Shown here one piece after another: positions 7,972-16,954 of a stretch of DNA of 64,000 nt (the first letter of the stretch is position 1; every line of letters begins with the position of its first letter). The translations under genes were made by a program, and so were the position numbers. Source of the DNA: Oceanospirillum maris DSM 6286 (GTDB lineage Bacteria > Pseudomonadota > Gammaproteobacteria > Pseudomonadales > Halomonadaceae); assembly GCF_000422865.1 (NCBI RefSeq), contig NZ_AUGW01000003.1, forward strand, positions 1-64,000, given 5' to 3'. The notes below the pieces were generated by a model, which did no database searches, was not told the origin of the DNA, and saw only the letters and a list, made by a program, of their open reading frames with translations.

Positions 7972-8160
7972 AAGGAAAACTAATTTAACGGGGTCTATCA
8001 CTACCTATCAGGTGATATTGTCGTGCCTTGATGCAAAGCGCACACTTAAATTTATTGCACGTGTCCGACAAGATTTTTTTATAAAAAAAGCTATAAAACT
8101 CGAACAATTATTCGTAAAGAGCCGCAAGCCTTATCGAATCAACAGACCAGGAATTGAGCT

Positions 8161-9693
8161 ATGACACAGATCCCTATTATGCCACATACACAGCCGCAGC
8201 CCCTTAACGTTGAAGAGATCGACTGGGCGGCACAGATAAGCACCATTGCCACACCGAATTACGCCATTATTAATGGTGAAAATGTAAGCGCCCGCTCCGG
8301 TAAAACCCAACCGGTAATCAACCCAGCAACCGGTCAAAAAGTTGCTGATGTTGCAGACTGTGGGCCGGAAGATGCCGATATCGCGGTAAACATTGCCCGT
8401 AAGACCTTCGAAGCCGGTACTTGGGCTAACTTGGCTCCCGCCGCTCGCAAAAAAATCCTGCTACGCTGGGCGGATCTGATTGAAGAACACAAAGCTGAAA
8501 TTGCCCTGCTAGAAAGCATCAGCGCCGGTAAACCGATTAGTGATTGTTTTGATATCGATGTACCCAGCTGTTTAAATACGATTCGCTGGACCGCAGAAGC
8601 GATCGACAAGGTTTATGAAGAGATCGCCCCAACCAGCCACGATACTTTGGCCCTGGTAACACGCTTACCTCTTGGGGTGATTACCGCCATTGTGCCGTGG
8701 AATTTTCCATTATCCACCACCGCGTGGAAGCTGGCCCCCGCTTTAGCGACCGGTAACTCGGTTATCTTAAAGCCAGATCCTAAAACTCCATTTACAGCGC
8801 TTAAAATCGCAGAACTTGCCCATAATGCTGGTCTACCCGCGGGTGTGCTACAGGTCTTGCCCGGCGATGGCATCAATCTAGGTAAGCACCTTTCTTTACA
8901 CCCCGATATCGACGGTCAGACATTTACCGGCTCCACCGGCGTAGGCAAGCTGCTGATGCAGTATGCGGGGCAGTCCAATCTGAAACGCACCTTCCTTGAG
9001 CTAGGTGGCAAAAGTGCCAATATCGTCTTTGCCGATGCCAACTTAGAAAAAGCAGCGGATGCCGCAGTGCTTGCGGGCTTTTATAACTCTGGCCAAACCT
9101 GTACCGCTGGCACGCGTTTGCTGGTGCAAGATGAGATCTACGATACCTTTCTAGCCATGGTACTAGAGCGAGCCAAAAACTGGTGCCCCGACAACCCTCT
9201 CAGCCCAAAAACCAATATGGGGCCGGTGGTGGATCAGCGCCAGCTGGATACCATTCAGGGTTATGTGCAGAAGGGGATCAAAGAAGGTGCCAAACTCGTT
9301 TATGGCGGCAAGGTGATGCAACATGAGCTGGGCGGTTTCTTCCATGAACCCACCATTTTTGCAAACGTAGATAACGCCATGGCGATTGCACAGGAAGAGA
9401 TCTTCGGCCCTGTCATGTCTGTGATCCGCTTTAAGGATGCGACAGATGCGGTACACATCGCCAATGACTCACCTTACGGCCTGGCGGGTGCCGTATGGAG
9501 TCTGAATATCAATACCGCGCACAAAGTTGCCGCCGCCGTACGTACCGGCACCATGGGCGTCAATAACTACTTTGGCGGTGATATCACCGTACCCTTTGGC
9601 GGCTTTAAAGAATCCGGCAATGGCCGCGATAAATCCCTACACGCCATGAATGACTACACTGAGCTAAAAACGACTTGGATTGAGTTTGAGTAA
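8161..9693 (+). CDS. puuC: Gamma-glutamyl-gamma-aminobutyraldehyde / omega-aminoaldehyde dehydrogenase
   Basis: This NAD(P)-dependent aldehyde dehydrogenase has 510 residues. The NAD-site asparagine is N181 (PWNFPLS), the general base is E280 (LELGGKS), and the nucleophile is C314 (NSGQTCTAG). It is closest to the PuuC/KauB group, which oxidises 4-aminobutanal, 3-aminopropanal or their gamma-glutamyl forms to the acids. AGGAATT lies about 7 bases before the ATG. It sits alone downstream of the LysR gene with a 189-base gap, so it probably has its own promoter. It would serve both the SpuC route and the gamma-glutamyl route encoded further right. Confidence 0.88.
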   Translation: MTQIPIMPHTQPQPLNVEEIDWAAQISTIATPNYAIINGENVSARSGKTQPVINPATGQKVADVADCGPEDADIAVNIARKTFEAGTWANLAPAARKKILLRWADLIEEHKAEIALLESISAGKPISDCFDIDVPSCLNTIRWTAEAIDKVYEEIAPTSHDTLALVTRLPLGVITAIVPWNFPLSTTAWKLAPALATGNSVILKPDPKTPFTALKIAELAHNAGLPAGVLQVLPGDGINLGKHLSLHPDIDGQTFTGSTGVGKLLMQYAGQSNLKRTFLELGGKSANIVFADANLEKAADAAVLAGFYNSGQTCTAGTRLLVQDEIYDTFLAMVLERAKNWCPDNPLSPKTNMGPVVDQRQLDTIQGYVQKGIKEGAKLVYGGKVMQHELGGFFHEPTIFANVDNAMAIAQEEIFGPVMSVIRFKDATDAVHIANDSPYGLAGAVWSLNINTAHKVAAAVRTGTMGVNNYFGGDITVPFGGFKESGNGRDKSLHAMNDYTELKTTWIEFE

Positions 9694-9719
9694 TCGTCAT
9701 ATCCGGTAAGCCCTGCATT

Positions 9720-10042
9720 CCCACGCGGAGCATGGGAACGAGCCAACATTGACGCCCTAAAGGGCGACCTACAATAAGGCTGGCGGGCTTTAGCCGGTGG
9801 GCGTTGGAACGAAGTGAGCATTGACGCCCTAAAGGACGACCTACAATAAGGCTGGTAACCTGTGGGTCGGGCTTTAGCCGGTGGGCTTTGGAACGAAGTG
9901 AATATTGACACCCTAAAGGGCGACCTACAATAAGACTGGCAACCTGTGGGTCGGGCTTTAGCCCGTCAGACTGCCCCATATTCCCATGCTCTGCGGCTTG
10001 TGAAGTGTATTGTCACAGCCTCGAATCATGGGAACGAGCCAG
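9720..10042. repeat. Intergenic block of hairpin repeats (three tandem units plus GGGAACGAG elements)
   Basis: Three tandem units start at about 9749, 9821 and 9905, with periods of 72 and 84 bases. The 12-base difference is a missing TAACCTGTGGGT in the first unit. Each unit carries a GCCCTAAAGGGC-type hairpin, the sequence GACCTACAATAAG, a GGGCTTTAGCC-type hairpin and TTGGAACGAAGTGA. Copies of the CCACGCGGAGC(G/A)TGGGAACGAG element flank the array at 9720-9742, inverted at about 9983-9998, and partially at 10028-10039. The frames open across the array are products of the repeats, not genes. Confidence 0.85.
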
Positions 10043-10072
10043 AAAAGCCCGGTCAGCTATGTGGCTGACCGG
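10043..10072 (-). terminator. Rho-independent terminator of the cupin gene
   Basis: On the - strand the perfect 9-base stem CCGGTCAGC / GCTGACCGG (10064-10072 and 10049-10057) has a 6-base loop and is followed by GCTTTTC. It lies about 50 bases past the cupin stop. Confidence 0.75.
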
Positions 10073-10124
10073 ACTTTCAGGTATCTCAATTCAACGGGCC
10101 GATCAAAGAAACATGCGCCGTAAG

Positions 10125-10502
10125 TCAGCCTTCACTCTCTTCATAAATCGCATAGAACTTTTTCGCATGACCTATCGTATGCCAGGTTCCTTTGTAGCCC
10201 GCAGGTATTACAAAGGCGTCCCCAGCACTTAGAATCTCTTCACTACCTTCTGCATCCGTTAGTACAACACGGCCTGAAATCAAGTAACAAAATTCATCCT
10301 CTGTATAATTCAGCTCCCACTTACCCTCGGTTGAAGACCAAACACCACAAAAGAAATTTTCTTTACTATTAGTAAATAGATTTTCAACACATTCTTTAGG
10401 TGATCCCGCTAGAACCCGCTCGGGGTTAACAGGATTAACCGCGCCGTCTGCCGCGCTATATCCGCTTTTAATGCGTTGTAATTTTTGTACTGGCTGTGTC
10501 AT
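10125..10502 (-). CDS. Cupin-domain protein (DUF861 type), BauB-like
   Basis: This small single-domain cupin has 125 residues from the ATG at 10502; GAGAG lies about 7 bases upstream, and an upstream in-frame ATG at 10532 has no ribosome site. The beta-barrel core is visible as WELNYTEDEFCYLISGRVVLTD followed by GDAFVIPAGYKGTWHT. No enzyme activity can be read from the sequence. Similar small cupins occur in beta-alanine and polyamine catabolic loci, including (from memory, not checked) BauB of Pseudomonas. Here it follows the TetR gene on the same strand after about 150 bases. A role in the pathway is inferred from location only. Confidence 0.7.
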   Translation of the reverse strand: MTQPVQKLQRIKSGYSAADGAVNPVNPERVLAGSPKECVENLFTNSKENFFCGVWSSTEGKWELNYTEDEFCYLISGRVVLTDAEGSEEILSAGDAFVIPAGYKGTWHTIGHAKKFYAIYEESEG

Positions 10503-10651
10503 GTCGTGCTCTCGCTTCTTGAGTGATGGCAACTGATACGCGTCATGTTGCGGCTCATCCCATAAACACAGATAAATTATCGGCGTAGATGTTGATGGCT
10601 CTTAGAAATTAAATTTAGATATTGATCGGTATTAAATGTGATCAATGGTGC

Positions 10652-11347
10652 TTATTTTTCTGGCAAATAAGTCCGTAACAACGATGCCAGCATAAATTCA
10701 AGATCAGCAAAGGTGCGCTTGGCTCTATCGCCTTTCTGGTTAACCACCACCAGAAAAACACTGTGCGTGGTTTCCAGATACAAACGCCCAAGCCGCTCCC
10801 TTTCTCGGATATGGCGATTAATGCCCATCCGCTGAAACACCTCCGCCATGCGGGTGATTTCCAACTCATCATGCTGCTCATCAAGTTCTCGTAACTCCGG
10901 CACCGAGAACATCGCCTGTACCAACGCCAATATCGCTTTTTGACGACGATAAACACCAAGCTTAAGCTTCAGCATTTTAGGAAGTAGGGTATCAAGGCCC
11001 ATCGTTTCAATTGGCCAGCGGGCTATTTCATCCAAGGCCGCTTCTACTTGCTCCAACCAACAGGTGCCCATGGCATGTAAAATGGCATGCTTGTTGGGAA
11101 AATAGTGATACAAAGATCCCACCGAGATACCCACCGCCTTCGCGATCAAAATAGTGTTCAGATCATCTAGGCCGATCTGATCCAGTAGCTCCGCTGTGGC
11201 ATCAATAATCTGTTGAGAGCGCTGCTTAGAGCGATCTTGCACCGGCGCATGACGAGGCTTCAGACTCTGGGATTGTTTCTTTTGACGCACAGCGTTTGAT
11301 ACGGCCTGCGTTTTAGAGCCTGTTTTCGTATCCGTCATGGTGATCAT
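10652..11347 (-). CDS. TetR-family regulator in the polyamine cluster
   Basis: This 231-residue protein has an N-terminal basic tail (about 1-45). A TetR helix-turn-helix follows at about 45-92 (IIDATAELLDQIGL ... AKAVGISVGSLYHYFPNKHAIL). The helical ligand domain is unrecognised. It follows the PuuB-like oxidase by 11 bases and is probably cotranscribed. The start is uncertain: AAGGAAAG lies 2-3 bases before the first ATG (11347) and about 11-12 before a second ATG at 11338. The effector may be a polyamine or gamma-glutamyl intermediate, and targets probably include the 12670-13085 divergent promoter region. This is inference from position. Confidence 0.82.
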   Translation of the reverse strand: MITMTDTKTGSKTQAVSNAVRQKKQSQSLKPRHAPVQDRSKQRSQQIIDATAELLDQIGLDDLNTILIAKAVGISVGSLYHYFPNKHAILHAMGTCWLEQVEAALDEIARWPIETMGLDTLLPKMLKLKLGVYRRQKAILALVQAMFSVPELRELDEQHDELEITRMAEVFQRMGINRHIRERERLGRLYLETTHSVFLVVVNQKGDRAKRTFADLEFMLASLLRTYLPEK

Positions 11348-11358
11348 CTTTCCTTATA

Positions 11359-12669
11359 TTAAAAGAATCGGTCTCGGAGGGAATAAAACAACATACCCGC
11401 TACCAAACCCGGCCAACGCAGCAAGGTGCCACCGGGAAAACTTGGTGTTGGTACTTTTGCAAATAGATCAAAGCGCTCGGCACTGCCGCTAATCGCTTCC
11501 GCCATCAACTTACCGCCCAGTGTTGCCAGTGCAACACCATGACCGGAGTAACCTTGAGCAACGAAAATAGCGTCATCAACCCGATCAAAATGCGGCATAC
11601 GGTTTAAGGTAATCGCCAAAGTGCCTCCCCAGCCATAATCAATGCGGGCATCTTTTAGCTCAGGGTAATATTCCAGCATATAGGGTCGAACAAAGTTACC
11701 GATATCCTTCGGGAATTTAGACGAGTAGTTTTCACCGCCGCCCCACAATAAGCGGTTATCGCCGGAAAGCTTAAAGTAGTTAATCACAAAGCGAGAATCA
11801 GCCACGGCAATATCATCACGATTGATACGCCGACAGGTCGCGTCATCTAAAGGTTCTGTTGCCAAAATAAAGTTATTAATTGGCATAATTTTACTGGCAA
11901 TACGCGGTTCTAAATTGCCTAAATAACCGTTACAAGCCAGTAAGAGATATTTGGCTTTCACCTGACCTTGCTCGCACTCAACGGTTACCTGTGAACCCTC
12001 TACCGTTTTATGGCTGGCATAATGGCTAACGCGGCTATTCTCATAAAAACGAACACCTGCTTTCTCTGCGGCTTGAGCTAGGCCAAGGGCATAGTTTAAA
12101 GGATGCAGATGGGCACCTTCTGTCCAGTATTCACCTGCACCGAAACGTTCGCAGCCCAGCATGGCAGACACCTCGTCGGGTTCCACATATTTTAGAGCAT
12201 CGTAATTCAGGACACGATTTTTGTACTCAACGGTTTCTTTAATATGGGCGTTGTGAGCTGGTTTTGCGGCAACATGCATAACGCCCTGCTTTAAATCACA
12301 TTGAATATCATGTTTGGCGATCAACGCTCTAACAAGGTCGACCGACTCAAGGGACATCTGCCAAAGCAAATCAGCGCTGGCTTTACCCAGTTTTTTCTCA
12401 AGCTCTTCATGGCCCATATTATGACCTTGACACACTTGACCGCCATTACGGCCTGAAGCCCCCCAGCCGATGCGTTCCGCTTCAAGTACCGCAACCTGGT
12501 AACCTTGTTCCGCGAGATGCAACGCCGCCGAAAGCCCCGTAAAGCCTGCACCCACAATGCAAATATCCGCCTGAACCTCGCCTTTTAGGCAAGGGTAGTC
12601 TGGCTTAGCTTGAGCCGTATCGGTGTAATAAGACGGTTCATAGCCTAAAAGTCCGCAGCCCTTCGTCAT
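11359..12669 (-). CDS. puuB: FAD-dependent gamma-glutamylputrescine oxidase-like protein (first copy)
   Basis: This is a DAO-family flavoprotein of 436 residues from the ATG at 12669; GGAGATC lies about 6 bases upstream and a longer frame to 12708 lacks a ribosome site. The Rossmann motif is GAGFTG at residues 40-45, followed by the glycine-rich GWGASGRNGGQ. The FAD-binding C-terminal YSGHGVALATLGGKLMAEAI is also present. PuuB oxidises gamma-glutamylputrescine to gamma-glutamyl-4-aminobutanal, releasing ammonia and peroxide. It is divergent from a PuuA-like ligase, the enzyme of the preceding step, which supports the call. A paralogue lies at 37523-38806; which polyamine each prefers cannot be told. 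Confidence 0.85.
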   Translation of the reverse strand: MTKGCGLLGYEPSYYTDTAQAKPDYPCLKGEVQADICIVGAGFTGLSAALHLAEQGYQVAVLEAERIGWGASGRNGGQVCQGHNMGHEELEKKLGKASADLLWQMSLESVDLVRALIAKHDIQCDLKQGVMHVAAKPAHNAHIKETVEYKNRVLNYDALKYVEPDEVSAMLGCERFGAGEYWTEGAHLHPLNYALGLAQAAEKAGVRFYENSRVSHYASHKTVEGSQVTVECEQGQVKAKYLLLACNGYLGNLEPRIASKIMPINNFILATEPLDDATCRRINRDDIAVADSRFVINYFKLSGDNRLLWGGGENYSSKFPKDIGNFVRPYMLEYYPELKDARIDYGWGGTLAITLNRMPHFDRVDDAIFVAQGYSGHGVALATLGGKLMAEAISGSAERFDLFAKVPTPSFPGGTLLRWPGLVAGMLFYSLRDRFF

Positions 12670-13085
12670 AACGTGATCTCCAAAGAAAATCGCTGCAACG
12701 CTTGGCAAAAGTGCAGCAGTCCTTTAATCGTTAACCGAAAGTCATTGATAATTAACGGTTCAGATAAAGGCAAGTGTAAAAATAAAAGCGAATGTGAAAA
12801 AAACAAAACCTCGATAAACCGAATAATACTTCTAATAACTTAACGAAACAACGGGCTGTATACAGATAAAAAATAAACTTTTAACTTTTCCTGTGAAATT
12901 TTTATTGCGAAAGTATTTTTTTTAACCTAGCCTAGAAACCGAAACATAATTCGGTTTAATGTCTTGCGCTTACTGGACATCAACTAAGCGCCTGAACGCT
13001 TGACTAATAAAAACAGCAGACAGCACGGCACCGCTTCGCTTTAAGCGCCCCTGCTTTATGCCATGCCAAATAATGAAGGTGAGTT
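12670..13085. promoter_or_regulatory. Divergent control region between puuB and the PuuA-like gene
   Basis: This 416-base region has no gene. It holds an 8-base inverted repeat, AAACCGAA (12936-12943) and TTCGGTTT (12950-12957), with a 6-base spacer. Related ACCGAA fragments occur near 12730 and 12815. The best explanation is an operator, perhaps for the TetR protein encoded in the puuB operon. No clear sigma-54 site was found. Confidence 0.5.
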
Positions 13086-14432
13086 ATGGAAGCCGTAGCT
13101 AGGTTTCTCAAAGAGAACGCAATCTCAGAAGTTGAATCTACTCTGCCAGATATGACCGGCAATGCCCGTGGGAAATTTTATCCACCTAAGAAGTTTCTCG
13201 ATGAAAAGGGTGGGCGTATACCGGAAACCTTACTGGTTCAAACAGTAACGGGAGACTGGGCCGCCAATCATTTTGATATTGTCGATGCCGCCGACAAAGA
13301 TATGATTCTGCAGCCCGATCCAGATACGTTGCGTATCGTACCTTGGGCCAACGAACCGACTGCGCAGGTAATCAACGATTGCTACACCACCGATGGCCAG
13401 CTTCATCCTCTTTCCAGCCGCTCTATCTTACGCAACGTACTTAAGTTGTTTGAAAAAGAGGGACTAAAACCGGTGATCGCTCCAGAAGTTGAATTCTATC
13501 TGGTGCAGAAAAATATCGACCCCGATTACGACCTAAAGCCTGCTATTGGACGCTCTGGTCGTCGCGAAACCGCTCGTCAATCCTATAGCATTGATGCGGT
13601 TAATGAATTTGATCCCCTCGTGGATACCCTATATAACTATTGTGAAGCTCAAGGGTTAGATGTCGATACCTTGATTCATGAAACTGGGGCGGCTCAAATG
13701 GAGATTAACTTTCTCCACGGAGACCCTCTTAAGCTTGCCGATCAGGTGTTTATTTTTAAACGCACCCTGCGGGAAGCCGCCATGAAACACGGCGCTTATG
13801 CCACCTTTATGGCTAAGCCGATGGAAGAAGAGCCGGGCAGCTCGATGCATATTCACCAAAGCCTGATCGATATTAAAACCGGTGAGAATATCTTTGCCGG
13901 TAAAAACGGTGAGAAATTTAGCCAAGAGTTTTATCACTACGTTGGCGGATTGCAGAAATATACCCCTAGTGCGATCAGTTTTTACGCGCCTAATGTAAAC
14001 TCCTATCGCCGCTTTACACCGGATATCTCCGCGCCAGTAAACACAAAATGGGGCGTTGATAACCGCACCACCGGCCTACGGGCACCGGAAGCGCCACCGG
14101 CGGCAACTCGAATTGAGAACCGCTTCCCTGGAGCAGATTGCAACCCTTACTTAGCCATTGCCGCAAGCCTAGCCTGTGGTTACTTAGGGCTTAAGAACAA
14201 GCTGCAACCGAGTAAACCCACCACCGATGCCGCTGCAGAAGAGGGCGATCAAGTGGAAGTTGCCCGAACCTTAGAAGAAGGTCTGCGCTTACTGGATAAC
14301 TGTCCAGAGCTGCGTGAAATTTTTGGCAATACCTTTGTCGAGGCCTATATTGGTGTTAAGCGCGCTGAATTTGAAACCTTTAACAAAGTCATCAGCTCGT
14401 GGGAGCGAGAATATCTCTTGCTAACGGTATAA
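13086..14432 (+). CDS. puuA: Glutamine synthetase-family gamma-glutamylpolyamine ligase (first copy)
   Basis: This 448-residue protein of the glutamine synthetase fold uses ATP to join glutamate to putrescine or a related amine. The ATP/metal-binding stretches are visible: APEVEFYLV, GAAQMEINFLHGDP, FMAKPMEEEPGSSMHIHQSL and the late NRTTGLRAPEAPPAATRIENRFPGAD. It lacks the adenylylation-site context of true GlnA and is the usual length for PuuA/PauA proteins. GAAGGTGAG precedes the ATG. It is divergent from the PuuB-like oxidase and followed by a periplasmic putrescine-type binding protein. A second ligase lies at 25156-26529; the two may act on different polyamines. Confidence 0.85.
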   Translation: MEAVARFLKENAISEVESTLPDMTGNARGKFYPPKKFLDEKGGRIPETLLVQTVTGDWAANHFDIVDAADKDMILQPDPDTLRIVPWANEPTAQVINDCYTTDGQLHPLSSRSILRNVLKLFEKEGLKPVIAPEVEFYLVQKNIDPDYDLKPAIGRSGRRETARQSYSIDAVNEFDPLVDTLYNYCEAQGLDVDTLIHETGAAQMEINFLHGDPLKLADQVFIFKRTLREAAMKHGAYATFMAKPMEEEPGSSMHIHQSLIDIKTGENIFAGKNGEKFSQEFYHYVGGLQKYTPSAISFYAPNVNSYRRFTPDISAPVNTKWGVDNRTTGLRAPEAPPAATRIENRFPGADCNPYLAIAASLACGYLGLKNKLQPSKPTTDAAAEEGDQVEVARTLEEGLRLLDNCPELREIFGNTFVEAYIGVKRAEFETFNKVISSWEREYLLLTV

Positions 14433-14529
14433 TCCGAGCCGACTGTATCATCTGAGCTAGCCCTATATAGCCTATGCTGGCCGTACAACCCGTCACATAG
14501 ATTACTCATAATAATAAATCTGGCGATAC

Positions 14530-14555
14530 AGCCCTGCTTTATGGCGGGGCTTTAC
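14530..14555 (+). terminator. Hairpin terminator candidate after the PuuA-like gene
   Basis: AGCCCTGC (14530-14537) pairs with GCGGGGCT (14544-14551), with one G-U pair, followed by TTTACC. The short U-run makes it a moderate candidate. Confidence 0.5.
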
Positions 14556-14662
14556 CTCAGAATATTTCCTTTATAGGAAAGTGCGAGCTAAGTATTTGTT
14601 TAGTAAACTATTTAACAAATACCCCAAACGCTAAAATACAGAAAGACAGGAAAGGAAAGCTG

Positions 14663-15778
14663 ATGAAAAAAAGTATAATGCCCCGCCTCAAGCTAACCCT
14701 CTCAGCCCTAGCTTTAGCCTTTACCGCAACGACGGTTCAAGCTGAAGAAGTGCTGAATTTCTATAACTGGTCGGACTATATCGCCGAAGACACCATTGCC
14801 AAGTTTGAAAAAGAAACGGGCATCAAGGTGAACTACGACGTTTACGACAGCAACGAGATTTTAGAAGCCAAGCTTCTAGCCGGTAATTCCGGTTATGATC
14901 TTGTGGTGCCTAGCTCACACTTTATGGAGCTACAGATTAAAGCGGGCATCTTTATGAAACTCAATAAAGGTGAACTGCCCAACCTTAAACACCTTGACCC
15001 AAGCCTGATGAAAACCCTGAACAAAAAAGATCCAGGGAATGAATACGGCGTACCTTATCTGTGGGGCACAACCGGTATCGGTTACAACCCAGCAATGGTA
15101 GCTAAAGCCCTAGGCGAAGATGCTCCCGTTGATAGCTGGGATCTTGTGTTTAAACCCGAAAATATGGAAAAGCTTAAAGATTGCGGTGTGACTTTCCTAG
15201 ATTCTGCCGATGAGATGATTCCATTTGCATTGAACTATATTGGCGAAAACCCTGCGAGCAACAGCCGCTCTGTTTATAAAATGACAGGCCCTGCTGCCCA
15301 AGTGCTGCTTCCTGTACGCCCTTATGTTAAGCAATTTACCTCGTCTCAGTTCGTGAATGATCTGGCCAATGGTGATAGCTGTGTTGCCGTCGGTTACTCT
15401 GGCGATATCTTCCAAGCGGCAGCCCGCGCAGAAGAAGCAGGCAATGGCGTAGAAGTGATGTATAGCATCCCGAAAGAAGGCACCGAGATCTGGTTTGATA
15501 TGCTGCTTATCCCTGCGGATTCTAAAAATGCAGATAACGCCCACAAATTTATTAACTTCTTGCTACGCCCTGAGATTATCGCTGAAATCACAGATTACGT
15601 GTGGTACGCCAACCCCAACAAAGATGCGACCGCCTTGGTTGACCCTGAAATTGTAGGCGATGGTGCCATCTATCCTAGCGATGAGACCAAAGCTAAGCTT
15701 TATATGACCGACAAACCATCAATGGCGATGTTGAAAGTTCGTAACCGTTTATGGACCGATATTAAAACCGGCCGCTAA
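14663..15778 (+). CDS. potF: Periplasmic polyamine-binding protein of an ABC transporter (first copy)
   Basis: This is a 371-residue PotF/SpuD-type solute-binding protein. A signal peptide ends near A27 (TTVQA|EEVL). The mature start EEVLNFYNWSDYIAEDTIAKFEKETGI and the region VNYDVYDSNEILEAKLLAG are hallmarks of putrescine/spermidine-binding proteins. The ATG follows AGGAAAGCTG. It has no permease or ATPase next to it and probably shares PotGHI at 20855-23792 with the second binding protein at 23859-24950, to which it is clearly similar over its length. Putrescine versus spermidine preference cannot be decided here. Confidence 0.88.
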   Translation: MKKSIMPRLKLTLSALALAFTATTVQAEEVLNFYNWSDYIAEDTIAKFEKETGIKVNYDVYDSNEILEAKLLAGNSGYDLVVPSSHFMELQIKAGIFMKLNKGELPNLKHLDPSLMKTLNKKDPGNEYGVPYLWGTTGIGYNPAMVAKALGEDAPVDSWDLVFKPENMEKLKDCGVTFLDSADEMIPFALNYIGENPASNSRSVYKMTGPAAQVLLPVRPYVKQFTSSQFVNDLANGDSCVAVGYSGDIFQAAARAEEAGNGVEVMYSIPKEGTEIWFDMLLIPADSKNADNAHKFINFLLRPEIIAEITDYVWYANPNKDATALVDPEIVGDGAIYPSDETKAKLYMTDKPSMAMLKVRNRLWTDIKTGR

Positions 15779-16182
15779 GAACTCAGTTGCTAAACTAAAT
15801 AGCGTCAGCAATGGGCTCATCTTGCTGGGCGGTGCCATACACGCCGTATGATCGCCGCTCAGTCTTTCAATCATCTTAGTCATCTAGCCTTTCATCACTC
15901 AGTCCTTCATCATCCGCTTTTCAATCATGCGCCATCGTTTATCGTGTGCCATTATTTATCGTGCAACAAAGAAGCTTTATAACCTCATGTTTTAACGGCA
16001 ACGCACTGTTGCAGATCCTCTACGTTTAACAACAAAACACTAACATTTCCCGCTGCGGCCTGTGCTTAAATTGGTCTATCATTTTATTCGCCACAGAATC
16101 ACCTAGCCATTACACAAACGATGCTAAGGGTAGGATACCTATGTACGTGGTTCTGCAAAGAAGGACTTTAGAGGAATAGACC
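15779..16182. other. Intergenic stretch without a recognised gene
   Basis: In these 404 bases I see no gene of either strand. The middle part (15860-15960) is pyrimidine-rich with scattered TTCATCA/TCAATCAT repeats and two GTTTATCGTG/ATTTATCGTG copies. No convincing terminator follows the binding-protein gene. A promoter for the gene at 16183 probably lies near its right end. Confidence 0.4.
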
Positions 16183-16926
16183 ATGACGACTTTTTTATCA
16201 GTGTTACGCTCCACCTTGCTGATTATTTTAATGACGACAGCGATGGTTATGCTGGTGAATAATGCACAAGCAGGCGTAATGAGCACCGCACAGTTTTACG
16301 CTAATAACGCAGACCGTTTAAAGGAAGAGGCTGCCCGCTTAGAGGCTCAAACTAAGAAAGCGCTCAAGCTGCATCAGCAATTATTACAAAGTGAAATCGG
16401 CACCCGTGAAGCGTTTCATAATTATTTATATCAGCTGACAACAGCAGAAAAGCATACCGATGATATTCTAAATCCTGCTCGTTTCCGTATCGGCATCCCT
16501 TCAAAGCGTGGCATTAAAGCAGAACAGTACCCTGCCATTAAGCTCTCTCTCGACAAAGACCTTCCTTATCGTACCCGTACCGTTGAGATACGTGATCTGG
16601 TAAAAAAAGAAAGCCGTCGTTATAAAGAGGTGCTTAAAGATAACGAACAAGCTTTTGTCAACGTTGAAGAGGTCTTAGCAAGCTTAGAAGAACTACGGGA
16701 AGATGTTGATAGAAGCCGTACTGATCAGCAAGCCAAACGCACATATGAACATTACCTACGTCGTCTCTCTAGCGCCAAACAGCTTTATTACAAAGCTCTG
16801 GATGAGTTTTGCATCGCTGCAGCTCAAGCCGAGTTTCGAGGTTTAACAGGTCGTCGTTTAGCCCCAAGTGACTCACCCTTTCAGCTTTACCCAAGCCAAG
16901 ACGAGCTTAGCCAAAATGACTCTTGA
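16183..16926 (+). CDS. Exported coiled-coil protein of unknown function
   Basis: This 247-residue protein has a strong N-terminal signal (LLIILMTTAMVMLVNNAQA, cleavage near A30). The rest is almost wholly helical and charged, with coiled-coil-like stretches at about 38-70 and 145-205. GAGGA lies about 9 bases before the ATG. I do not recognise a family. Its place between polyamine uptake and amidotransferase genes may be chance; it could be a periplasmic accessory protein. One cysteine (in DEFCIAAAQ) is present in the mature part. Confidence 0.75.
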   Translation: MTTFLSVLRSTLLIILMTTAMVMLVNNAQAGVMSTAQFYANNADRLKEEAARLEAQTKKALKLHQQLLQSEIGTREAFHNYLYQLTTAEKHTDDILNPARFRIGIPSKRGIKAEQYPAIKLSLDKDLPYRTRTVEIRDLVKKESRRYKEVLKDNEQAFVNVEEVLASLEELREDVDRSRTDQQAKRTYEHYLRRLSSAKQLYYKALDEFCIAAAQAEFRGLTGRRLAPSDSPFQLYPSQDELSQNDS

Positions 16927-16954
16927 GGCTGACGTATACATTCAATGGCTAGCT

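Noticed and set aside
9605-9979. Open frames on the - strand over the 9.7-10.0 kb repeats
   Set aside because: They read through the repeat units and give repeated peptides such as HAPRGNAG and PAKARP, a known artefact of this repeat type. No ribosome site.
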